This document shows, piece after piece, positions 1-5,254 of a stretch of 5,608 nucleotides of DNA. Under the pieces are notes generated by a model. That model worked only from the letters and a program-made list of their open reading frames with translations. It was not told where the DNA came from and did not search any database. Made by a program: the position numbers and the translations under genes. The DNA is from a bacterium. GTDB taxonomy: Bacteria; Pseudomonadota; Gammaproteobacteria; Burkholderiales; Thiobacteraceae. The first letter of the stretch is position 1; each line of letters opens with the position of its first letter. The DNA lies in assembly GCA_027438535.1 (NCBI GenBank), contig DAIAMA010000097.1, positions 1 through 5,608 of the forward strand, read 5' to 3'.

Positions 1-495
1 GGGGTTCTGCTGCACATAATACACGCAGCGATTGAACTCATCTTGATCGCGTATCAGGCGATCATAACTTTCATGTTGCCAGAAAACGCCGTGACGGCCC
101 AAGCACCGGTTCGCCTCGGTCGCGGTATAAGATTTTAAGCTGTGCAGAATATCGCTCAAGTCATGTTCACCGCGCGGCTCTATGAGCAAATGCACATGAT
201 TCGGCATCACCACCCAATCATGCAGAACGTAGCGCTCGCCATCGAATTGCTTGAGTGCCTGAACCATCATCTGCGCGATTTCCGGATTGCGTAACACGCA
301 CTCGCCATGCCCGGCATCGAGATAAGTTTCGATTTGCTTTGAGCGGGCTTCGGGCAGGATGTGTTTCATCTCATTGAGCACGCTCTGCGGCAGGCTATCC
401 GCCAGCCGAAAGGTGACGAAATAGATTCCGCCTTCGGCTTTCAAGTGGGGTAGGTAGCCGCGATTGTGTATGCCTTGGCGCAGTTTATTGTCCAC
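1..495 (-). CDS. REP-associated tyrosine transposase (RAYT, Y1/HUH family), 3' end outside window
   Basis: At least 165 residues, open to the left edge. Key stretches are HNRGYLPHLKAEGG, YFVTFRLADSLP, the HUH motif in VVMPNHVHLLIEP (both His coordinate the catalytic metal in this family), SDILHSLKSYTATEAN, GVFWQHESYDRLIRD and a terminal YYVQQNP. This is the typical order in REP-associated IS200-like transposases, single-strand nucleases thought to act on REP hairpins. The catalytic Tyr cannot be assigned with certainty; the Tyr in HESYD and the YY pair near the edge are candidates. The GTG at 495 is chosen because the family sequence begins just after it and the REP inverted repeat lies just upstream. 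It has no clear Shine-Dalgarno. The frame stays open upstream to an ATG at 618 that overlaps the rimI stop, so the protein may instead be translated by coupling, with a 41-residue leader made of a foreign gene start plus REP DNA. Recognition of the family is firm; the start is not. Confidence 0.88.
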   Translation of the reverse strand, partial: MDNKLRQGIHNRGYLPHLKAEGGIYFVTFRLADSLPQSVLNEMKHILPEARSKQIETYLDAGHGECVLRNPEIAQMMVQALKQFDGERYVLHDWVVMPNHVHLLIEPRGEHDLSDILHSLKSYTATEANRCLGRHGVFWQHESYDRLIRDQDEFNRCVYYVQQNP

Positions 496-498
496 TGT

Positions 499-562
499 TG
501 CCGGCAAGGATGCCGGCGCTACAATTCCGCTATTTTCCGTAGCGCCGGCATCCTTGCCGGCA
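499..562. repeat. Pair of inverted REP-like palindromes (BIME-like) at the RAYT 5' end
   Basis: The arms 499-522 and 539-562 are perfect 24-bp inverted copies separated by a 16-nt loop. Each arm has GTAG at its inner end, then two copies of the self-complementary GCCGGC separated by 6 nt, so each arm can also fold alone into a small hairpin. A GTAG/GTGG head followed by a GC-rich hairpin, placed beside a RAYT gene, is the known architecture of REP elements and their transposases. The element ends 3 nt before the GTG chosen as the RAYT start. It is read in frame from the ATG at 618, with no stop codon in either arm. On the complementary strand the whole 64-nt unit could fold into one long stem or into two REP hairpins. 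Confidence 0.88.
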
Positions 563-618
563 CGCCACAGCGGCGACAAATTCAATTCTGCCAGCCACGC
601 TTGCGACAACGCTTTCAT
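562..618 (-). pseudogene. Probable N-terminal remnant of a family-4 uracil-DNA glycosylase gene, interrupted by REP/RAYT
   Basis: About 19 codons from ATG 618 encode MKALSQAWLAELNLSPLWR, after which the REP arm begins. The start overlaps the rimI stop as ATGA, the same coupling seen between tsaB and rimI, so this is the expected third gene of the operon. From memory, proteobacterial family-4 uracil-DNA glycosylases encoded after rimI begin with a helix ending in a pattern like L-x-E-L-G-L-x-P-L-W. The match here is short but good. The rest of a glycosylase (Fe-S cysteines, active-site motifs) does not follow; REP sequence and then RAYT do. Either the gene was broken by insertion, or only its translation start was captured to express the RAYT. 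The identity is inference from a short match plus context. Confidence 0.5.
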
Positions 619-1076
619 AGCGCCAAGCCCATCAGCAGCGCATCTTCGCGTCCATCGTGCGCCGGATAGTAAGCCCGGCGCGTCGCGATCTCGTTGAAGC
701 CGATATCTTCGTACAAACGTAGCGCGGGCAAATTAGACGGCCGCACTTCCAGGAACATCATCTCCGCCCGATATTCGCGCGCCACCTTGATCAAGTGCTG
801 CATCAGCCGCCGCCCCAGCCCTTGGCGCTGCCAATCTCGGGCGATGGCGATATTCAGCACATGCGCCTCGCCCGCCGCCAGCATCAACACCGCGTAGCCG
901 ACGGTAATCGAGCCGAACTCGAGCATCCAGCAGCTATAGCCGGCGTTGAGCGAATCGCTGAAGTTGCCCGGCGTCCAAGGATAGGCATACAGCGCGCGTT
1001 CGATCGGCATGATCGCCGCCACGTCCTGCTTATTCATGGGACGAAATGAAAAGGCTTGGCTAAGTACGGCGCTCAT
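615..1076 (-). CDS. rimI: Ribosomal protein bS18-alanine N-acetyltransferase RimI
   Basis: A 153-residue GNAT-fold protein, a normal length for RimI, which acetylates the N-terminal alanine of ribosomal protein bS18 using acetyl-CoA. The N-terminal FRPMNKQDVAAIMPIE and the segment YPWTPGNFSDSL are typical. The acetyl-CoA pyrophosphate loop RQGLGR is at residues 84-89. The block FLEVRPSNLPALRLYEDIGF holds Glu110 and Tyr122, with the same spacing as the catalytic Glu103 and Tyr115 of E. coli RimI. The C-terminal RRAYYPAHDGREDALLMGL is also diagnostic. The start overlaps the tsaB stop (ATGA at 1073-1076) and the gene has no Shine-Dalgarno of its own, which suggests translational coupling. Its stop in turn overlaps an ATG at 618. 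The tsaB-rimI pairing is common in proteobacteria. Confidence 0.96.
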   Translation of the reverse strand: MSAVLSQAFSFRPMNKQDVAAIMPIERALYAYPWTPGNFSDSLNAGYSCWMLEFGSITVGYAVLMLAAGEAHVLNIAIARDWQRQGLGRRLMQHLIKVAREYRAEMMFLEVRPSNLPALRLYEDIGFNEIATRRAYYPAHDGREDALLMGLAL

Positions 1077-1744
1077 CGTTCGTTTGTTTTCAGCGCGACT
1101 CTATCGCGAATATATAAAGGCGCGGCTTCCCACGCCGGTACGCCCCGGCCTTGGGCTAAACATTGCGCGCCCAAGCGCGCGATTTCACGCGCATGCGGAA
1201 AGCGATCATCCAAAATCTTGCAGAGCTGGCCCGCATAGTGTTGGCACAGCGCGCCATCGGCCACTTTGAACCCGCTGCCGATGCCGGCCCAGTCCTCGCC
1301 CGCGACTGCCGGAACGGCTTGCGGCGCGTACAAGCCCGGCGCATGGATTTCGCGCCACACTTCGCCCGCGCGCTGATACACGGCATGATAAACCTCGCTC
1401 ATGCGCGCGTCGAGACAAGCGATGACGTGCGCATGTTCGGCTTGTTCCGCCAAAGCCAGCAGCGTCGGAATGCCCGCCACCGGCAGATCGGCGCCGAACG
1501 CCAAGCCTTGCGCGATGCCGCAGCCGATACGGATGCCGGTAAACGTGCCCGGCCCTTGGCCAAAAGCAATGCCATCCAGGCTTTTCAAGCTCACGCCCGT
1601 GTCCGCCAAGAGTTGGTCGAGCATCGGCAAAGTGAGCTCGGAATGGCGCTGCCCCGCATGCACCTCGCGGCTCACGATTTCACCGTCGAGATACAATGCG
1701 AGGGAAAGATATTCGGTAGAAGTGTCCAGGCCCAAAACGCGCAT
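1073..1744 (-). CDS. tsaB: tRNA threonylcarbamoyladenosine biosynthesis protein TsaB
   Basis: A 223-residue ASKHA-fold protein of the usual TsaB (YeaZ) length. TsaB is the non-catalytic partner of TsaD; with TsaE it forms the cytoplasmic complex that transfers threonylcarbamoyl from TC-AMP to A37 of ANN-decoding tRNAs. Visible signatures are VLGLDTST (3-10), the RHSELTLPMLDQLL helix (33-46), the highly conserved GQGPGTFTGIRIG (62-74), CLDARMSEVYHAVY (110-123) and the C-terminal YIRDRVALK. The start is fixed by the MRVLGLDTST beginning. No good Shine-Dalgarno precedes it; a perfect TATAAT lies 6 nt upstream instead. The stop overlaps the rimI start. Upstream, 33 nt away, is a 32-codon small ORF, so tsaB could be read from that transcript, from its own promoter, or both. 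Confidence 0.96.
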   Translation of the reverse strand: MRVLGLDTSTEYLSLALYLDGEIVSREVHAGQRHSELTLPMLDQLLADTGVSLKSLDGIAFGQGPGTFTGIRIGCGIAQGLAFGADLPVAGIPTLLALAEQAEHAHVIACLDARMSEVYHAVYQRAGEVWREIHAPGLYAPQAVPAVAGEDWAGIGSGFKVADGALCQHYAGQLCKILDDRFPHAREIARLGAQCLAQGRGVPAWEAAPLYIRDRVALKTNER

Positions 1745-1750
1745 TGCGCA

Positions 1751-1756
1751 ATTATA
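1751..1756 (-). promoter_or_regulatory. Perfect -10 hexamer (TATAAT) immediately before tsaB
   Basis: Read on the minus strand, TATAAT ends 6 nt before the tsaB ATG. A sigma70 start site would then fall at or within a few bases of the ATG, giving a leaderless or nearly leaderless message. This would fit the absence of a Shine-Dalgarno. The hexamer about 17 nt upstream is AAGCCC, a poor -35, so the match may be chance. The base composition around it is GC-rich, which makes the AT hexamer stand out. Confidence 0.3.
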
Positions 1757-1777
1757 GGGCCTAGGAGCCTGCCGGGC

Positions 1778-1876
1778 TTAAAGGAAATCGGCTGCAAATC
1801 CGGCGTCATAACCCATGCCGGCCATGTGTGCGCTGAGGGACAGCCAAGCGATCAAGCCCGCGATGAATCTTCGCAT
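1778..1876 (-). CDS. Small ORF, 32-residue secreted or membrane peptide, unknown function
   Basis: This ORF encodes 32 residues beginning MRRFIAGLIAWLSLSAHMAG and ending AADFL. The start is supported by GGGAG at 1883-1887 with 6 nt spacing, a clear Shine-Dalgarno on this strand. Two arginines followed by a hydrophobic stretch and small residues (SLSAHMA) look like a signal peptide or a short membrane helix, leaving at most 13 mature residues. It starts 22 nt after the stop of the 85-codon secreted-protein gene and ends 33 nt before tsaB, all on the same strand, so it fits an operon. I recognise no family. It could be a real small protein, a leader peptide controlling tsaB, or a chance ORF. 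The ribosome-binding site and signal-like composition favour translation. Confidence 0.45.
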   Translation of the reverse strand: MRRFIAGLIAWLSLSAHMAGMGYDAGFAADFL

Positions 1877-1898
1877 CACCGTCTCCCGTCGTTTGGCC

Positions 1899-2156
1899 TT
1901 ACTGGCGAACCTCGCCGTCGTGCTTCTCCTGATAAATTTCCTTGGAGAGATTATTGATATCCTGGTGCAGATCCTTGCGGTCCTCCCGGCGTACCGGCTT
2001 TTCTTGCTGACGTACGTCTTGATTAATGCGCTGTTGCTGATAATGCCGGCGCTGCTTTACCCCCGGATCACGCGGGCGATCCCGCTCTTGCTCGGCATGC
2101 GCTTGACCCGCGACGAAGAGAATGGATGCGAGCATAAAACCAATGCTGCTTTTCAT
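1899..2156 (-). CDS. Small highly charged secreted protein, unknown function, divergent from ompR
   Basis: An 85-residue protein. Residues 1-21 form a clear Sec signal peptide: MKSS, a hydrophobic core IGFMLASILFVAG, and an AHA cleavage site. The predicted mature part of about 64 residues is almost entirely hydrophilic, rich in Arg, Lys, Glu, Asp and Gln (for example EQERDRPRDPG, QQQR, RREDRKDLHQD), with no cysteine. It is probably extended or helical and located in the periplasm. Its later half, DLHQDINNLSKEIYQEKHD, could form an amphipathic helix. AGGAG at 2163-2167 lies 6 nt before the ATG and fixes the start. I recognise no named family, and it lacks the LTxxQ motifs of CpxP/Spy. Its divergent placement 188 bp from ompR, with OmpR-like boxes between, suggests regulation by OmpR. 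The opposite-strand ORF over the same DNA is a shadow. Confidence 0.8.
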   Translation of the reverse strand: MKSSIGFMLASILFVAGQAHAEQERDRPRDPGVKQRRHYQQQRINQDVRQQEKPVRREDRKDLHQDINNLSKEIYQEKHDGEVRQ

Positions 2157-2224
2157 GGCTAACTCCTTTGTTTAAGTGGATTTCCCAATCAAGGAACCCG
2201 GATGAGGCCATCCTAGATATCGCC

Positions 2225-2273
2225 TGTAAACCAAGTGTTGCGATCCCCGGCATAATTGTAAAAATTTGTTACG
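2225..2273. promoter_or_regulatory. Two OmpR-like tandem half-site pairs in the divergent intergenic region
   Basis: The motif TGTAAA followed by TGTTR occurs twice: TGTAAA 2225-2230 with TGTTGCG 2236-2242, and TGTAAA 2257-2262 with TGTTACG 2267-2273. The half-sites are offset by 11 and 10 bp, and the two pairs by 32 bp, about three helical turns. Winged-helix regulators of the OmpR family bind head-to-tail to half-sites 10-11 bp apart, and GTTAC-type half-sites are known for OmpR. The location between ompR and a divergent gene fits autoregulation or control of both. No convincing -35/-10 pair was found for either direction, so the promoters are not placed. The repeat is seen directly; binding is inference. 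Confidence 0.4.
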
Positions 2274-2344
2274 TGTCCTCGCTCTCGCAACGTCTCGACA
2301 CATAAGCCTTTTCCTGGGGCTCGCGAGCCGTTAGCATAGCAGCC

Positions 2345-3067
2345 ATGAAAACTTCACCTCAACGTCTCTTGGTCGTGGATGACGACCTCCGCCTGCGCGA
2401 CCTGCTCGGCCAATACCTGAAAGAGCAAGGCTTTGTCGTGGATTTAGTGAGCGATGCCGCCGAAATGGATAGAAAGCTTACGCGCACGCCCTATGCGCTC
2501 ATGGTGCTCGATCTCATGTTACCGGGCGAGGATGGCCTAGCCATTTGCCGCCGCTTGCGCGGCAATGGCAATACAGTCCCTATCATCATGCTTACCGCCA
2601 AGGGCGACGAAATCGATCGCATCGTCGGCCTGGAAATGGGCGCGGACGATTACCTGCCCAAGCCTTTCAACCCGCGCGAGTTGCTGGCGCGTATCCATGC
2701 CGTGCTGCGGCGCAAAACCGCCATGCCGCCCGGTGCGCCGGATACGGAGCAAGGCGCGGTTACCTTCGGCGCCTTCCGGCTCGATCTGGCGACACGCCAA
2801 CTCACCAAGAACGGCACGATCATCGCGCTCACCACCGGCGAATTCGCGCTGCTCAAAACGCTCGCCACCCACGCGCGCCAGCCGCTATCGCGCGACAAGC
2901 TGATGGAATTAGCACGCGGCCGCGAGCACGAAGCCTTCGACCGCAGCATCGATGTGCAGATCTCGCGCCTGCGCAAATTGATCGAAGCCGATCCCGCCAA
3001 GCCGCATCATATTCAAACCGTGTGGGGTTTCGGCTACGTGTTCGTGCCCGATGGGGAGACCGAATGA
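2345..3067 (+). CDS. ompR: OmpR-family response regulator, OmpR
   Basis: A 240-residue cytoplasmic DNA-binding response regulator, one residue longer than E. coli OmpR and very similar along its length. The receiver domain (about 5-122) has the acidic pair Asp12-Asp13, phospho-acceptor Asp56 in MVLDLMLPGEDG, Thr84 in MLTAKGDE and Lys106 in YLPKPFNPRELLARI. After a linker containing PGAPDTEQGAVTFG comes a winged-helix domain with LTTGEFALL, PLSRDKLMELARGREHEAFDRSIDVQISRLRKLIE and the C-terminal QTVWGFGYVFVPDG, all OmpR hallmarks. The family partner is EnvZ, encoded next with an ATGA overlap. Classic targets are porin and envelope genes. The ATG at 2345 is supported by alignment with OmpR; its Shine-Dalgarno is weak. 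The tandem boxes 72-120 bp upstream suggest self-control. Confidence 0.96.
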   Translation: MKTSPQRLLVVDDDLRLRDLLGQYLKEQGFVVDLVSDAAEMDRKLTRTPYALMVLDLMLPGEDGLAICRRLRGNGNTVPIIMLTAKGDEIDRIVGLEMGADDYLPKPFNPRELLARIHAVLRRKTAMPPGAPDTEQGAVTFGAFRLDLATRQLTKNGTIIALTTGEFALLKTLATHARQPLSRDKLMELARGREHEAFDRSIDVQISRLRKLIEADPAKPHHIQTVWGFGYVFVPDGETE

Positions 3068-4368
3068 AACCGTGGCCGCAATCGCTGCTGTGGCGCATGC
3101 TTTTATTGCTGGCCTTGCTCATCATCGCCAGCCAGCTCGTTTGGTTCGGCGTGGTGCGCCACCTCGAGCGCGCGCCACGCGCGCAGCAACTCGCGCGCCA
3201 AGTGGTAAGCATCGTGCAATTGACGCGCACCGCCTTGATCGCGGTGGAACCGGAGAAGCGCCGTTTTTTTCTGGTTGAGCTGGATCGGCAGGAAGGCATC
3301 CGCATCTACCCCGGATTCCCCGGCGAGCCTATTGGCGCGCAACCCAAGCAACCGTTTCCCCAACTGCTGGCGCAGGACATCAAGCAGCGCTTGGGCCCGG
3401 ATACGCAAGTTTCATTCGGCCGGCGCGGCATACCGGGGCTGTGGGTCAGCTTCGAAATCGAAGGAGAAGAATATTGGGTAGCGCTGCCGCGCATCAAAGT
3501 CGAACGGCCGCTTACGCCGCAATGGCTGGTGTGGGGCGCGGCAAGTCTGGTGCTGGCGCTGATCGGCGCGTGGCTCATCGCCTGGCACATTAACCGGCCG
3601 GTGCGGGCCTTGGCGCAAGCCGCCGCGCAAATCGGCAAAGGCGGCAAACCCGCACCCCTTGCCGAAGCCGGCCCGATCGAGCTGCGCACCCTGACCCGCA
3701 GCTTCAATCAAATGAATGCCGATCTGGCGCGACTCAATCAAGAGCGCACCGTCATGCTCGCGGGCATCTCGCACGACTTGCGCACGCCCTTGGCGCGGCT
3801 GCGGCTGGCGGTCGAAATGCTGGGAGATAAAACCAACGACGCAACGCGCGCCGGCATGGTGCAAGACATCGAGGACATGGATGCCATCGTCGGCCAATTT
3901 CTCGCCTTCGCGCGCGGCGCCGAAAGCGAGCCGCGCCAAAGCGTGGATTTGAATCAGCTCATCGCCGCCACCTGCGAGCGCTATGCGCGCACCGGTAAAA
4001 CCATCGCCACCGAGCTGAACGCCCTGCCCCCACTCGCGCTGCGCCCGCTCGCCATGCAGCGCCTGCTTTCGAATCTGATCGACAACGCTTACCACCACGG
4101 CAGCAGCGAAGTCACGATCCAAACCACTCACGGTGCCAAGCATGTCGTGCTCTCGGTATTGGATCGCGGGCCGGGGATTCAGCCGGATAAAGTAGATGCC
4201 GCACTACAACCGTTCTCGCGCCTCGATGCGGCGCGCAGCGGGCAATCCGGCGCGGGCTTGGGCTTGGCCATCGTGGAACGTATCGCACAGATGCATAGCG
4301 GAAAACTCGAACTGCTGGCGCGCGCGGGCGGCGGGCTAGAAGCGCGGGTGACGCTGCCGAAGAACTGA
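3064..4368 (+). CDS. envZ: Osmosensor histidine kinase EnvZ
   Basis: A 434-residue inner-membrane sensor kinase/phosphatase, slightly shorter than E. coli EnvZ. TM1 is about residues 11-31 (MLLLLALLIIASQLVWFGVV). A periplasmic domain of roughly 120 residues follows, then TM2 about 154-174, then a HAMP linker with NRPVRAL and LTRSFNQMN. The H-box AGISHDLRTPLARLRL carries phospho-acceptor His237. The ATP-binding domain has the N-box NLIDNAYHHG (337-346), G1 DRGPG (367-371), an F-box-like LQPFSRLDAA and G2 GAGLGLAIV (396-404). GISHDLRTPL and the HAMP/dimerisation sequence match EnvZ closely. The frame is open far upstream through ompR, but the ATG at 3064 is right: GGGGAG at 3053-3058 precedes it by 5 nt, it overlaps the ompR stop as ATGA, and it begins the TM1 region. 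It phosphorylates and dephosphorylates OmpR. Confidence 0.95.
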   Translation: MKPWPQSLLWRMLLLLALLIIASQLVWFGVVRHLERAPRAQQLARQVVSIVQLTRTALIAVEPEKRRFFLVELDRQEGIRIYPGFPGEPIGAQPKQPFPQLLAQDIKQRLGPDTQVSFGRRGIPGLWVSFEIEGEEYWVALPRIKVERPLTPQWLVWGAASLVLALIGAWLIAWHINRPVRALAQAAAQIGKGGKPAPLAEAGPIELRTLTRSFNQMNADLARLNQERTVMLAGISHDLRTPLARLRLAVEMLGDKTNDATRAGMVQDIEDMDAIVGQFLAFARGAESEPRQSVDLNQLIAATCERYARTGKTIATELNALPPLALRPLAMQRLLSNLIDNAYHHGSSEVTIQTTHGAKHVVLSVLDRGPGIQPDKVDAALQPFSRLDAARSGQSGAGLGLAIVERIAQMHSGKLELLARAGGGLEARVTLPKN

Positions 4369-4428
4369 GAAAATATTTCCCGCAAAACAACGCGTGGTAT
4401 TTAACATGGATGGGGTAGCAAAACTTGG

Positions 4429-4456
4429 TTGACGCATTTAAAATTCCCCATAGGAC
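4429..4456 (+). promoter_or_regulatory. Possible sigma70-type promoter for the DUF2141 gene
   Basis: TTGACG (4429-4434) is a strong -35 match and is followed after 16 nt by TAGGAC (4451-4456), a weak -10. It lies in the 141-nt gap after envZ, about 55 nt before the DUF2141 start, in more AT-rich sequence than the surrounding genes. No terminator was seen between envZ and this site, so read-through from ompR-envZ is also possible. Confidence 0.3.
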
Positions 4457-4509
4457 CTTGGGTTTCGCTGCGAACCACCCAAACTCTGCGATGATCTGTG
4501 AGGAGAATC

Positions 4510-5028
4510 ATGAATCCGGCAACCATTCGGAAGTCCGCAGTGTCCTCCAAGGTCAAGGATACGCAGGTGCGTGTCCCCAGGGAAGTTCAATGCGTTGCAT
4601 GGTTTGCAGCACTGATGCTTGCGGCTCTTTCCTCCCTCAGCTTTGCCCAATCACCCTGCCCCGGGATTCACGTGAAGATTCTGAACATAAAAAACAGCAT
4701 TGGGACCGTAGCGTGCGCGCTGTTCGACTCGCCGGATGGTTTCCCCAATGACTATCTGCGCATGGCAACCAATGTCATGGTCATAAAAATTCGGAAGGAT
4801 CAAGCGCGTTGCGACTTTGAAGACATCCCGCCGGGAACCTATGCAATGGCCGTCATTCATGATGAAAACATGAACGGCAAGCTCGATACCAATTGGCTGG
4901 GCGTTCCGACGGAAGGCTACGGATTCTCAAATGACGCCAAAGGCGTGGTGGGCGCGCCTCCATTCTCTGCCGCTAGTTTTCCATACAATGGACAGAATCT
5001 CGAACTGACGATGAGCTTGCATTACTGA
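4510..5028 (+). CDS. Exported DUF2141 domain protein
   Basis: A 172-residue protein. A basic N-region of about 27 residues leads into a hydrophobic core WFAALMLAALSSLSF and a likely signal-peptidase site at FAQ, so it is exported. The mature part matches DUF2141: GTVACALFDSPDGFP (65-79), FEDIPPGTYAMAVIHDENMNGKLD (103-126), TNWLGVPTEGYGFSNDA (127-143) and a C-terminal strand LELTMSLHY. The fold is expected to be a beta-sandwich; no enzyme activity is established for the family. DENMNGKLD has the D-x-N-x-N-G-x-x-D spacing of an EF-hand-like calcium loop. AGGAG at 4501-4505 before ATG 4510 decides the start over the in-frame GTG at 4498. A GTG at 4567 would give a more normal signal peptide and has its own weak AAGGA. 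The gene stands alone between envZ and the repeat region. Confidence 0.85.
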   Translation: MNPATIRKSAVSSKVKDTQVRVPREVQCVAWFAALMLAALSSLSFAQSPCPGIHVKILNIKNSIGTVACALFDSPDGFPNDYLRMATNVMVIKIRKDQARCDFEDIPPGTYAMAVIHDENMNGKLDTNWLGVPTEGYGFSNDAKGVVGAPPFSAASFPYNGQNLELTMSLHY

Positions 5029-5254
5029 GCGCCCATCCCTCATCGTCCGCGGCGCACTTGTTATGAGAATTCACCCCATCTTGCACCGCGCCAAGGGGTC
5101 ACCCATTAGCCGACCTGCGTCAAGCGAGCAAGCAATCCCGACGGCAGCGCAAGCCGCCGATTTCAATTTTTCATTCCTTTGCAGTTGCAAAATCGCGCCC
5201 GTTTCTTCAATTCATGGCTGCGAACGAATCGCGCCAGTCACCCATCAGCAGCCC
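5029..5254. other. Intergenic spacer with diverged repeat copies, no gene seen
   Basis: No credible coding region was found on either strand. The spacer contains a degenerate relative of the downstream repeats: CATCTTGCAC (5077-5086) followed by AAGGGGTCAC (5093-5102). The block at 5087-5110 is repeated at 5230-5249 with a 4-nt deletion and one substitution (GTCACCCATTAGC versus GTCACCCATCAGC). A 14-bp palindrome TTTGCA-GT-TGCAAA lies at 5178-5191. No convincing terminator for the DUF2141 gene was found; GCGCC/GGCGC near 5029-5058 would form only a weak stem with a long loop. Confidence 0.6.

Noticed and set aside
464..697. Plus-strand short ORFs across the REP pair
   Set aside because: They are REP sequence and antisense of the RAYT and rimI genes read on the other strand; there is no start signal or family match.
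1163..1957. Long plus-strand ORF (264 codons) opposite tsaB
   Set aside because: It is antisense to a clearly recognised tsaB and spans several gene boundaries. The composition is that of a GC-rich shadow frame and no family is recognisable.
1815..2162. Plus-strand ORF of 115 codons that looks like a membrane protein
   Set aside because: Its hydrophobic runs are the complement of the charged codons of the minus-strand secreted-protein gene, which has the Shine-Dalgarno and signal peptide. The ORF itself lacks a ribosome-binding site.
2545..3063. 173-codon upstream extension of the envZ reading frame through ompR
   Set aside because: It is an out-of-frame reading of ompR with low-complexity Arg/Ala-rich sequence. 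The ATG at 3064 has a Shine-Dalgarno, the ATGA overlap and the family-typical start.
3412..4143. Minus-strand ORF of 243 codons opposite envZ
   Set aside because: It is the complement of a well-supported histidine kinase gene, with no recognisable domain and no ribosome-binding site of note.
4369..4400. AT-rich near-palindrome GAAAATATTTC after envZ as a terminator
   Set aside because: The stem is short, AT-rich and imperfect, and no T-run follows, so it does not meet the pattern of an intrinsic terminator.
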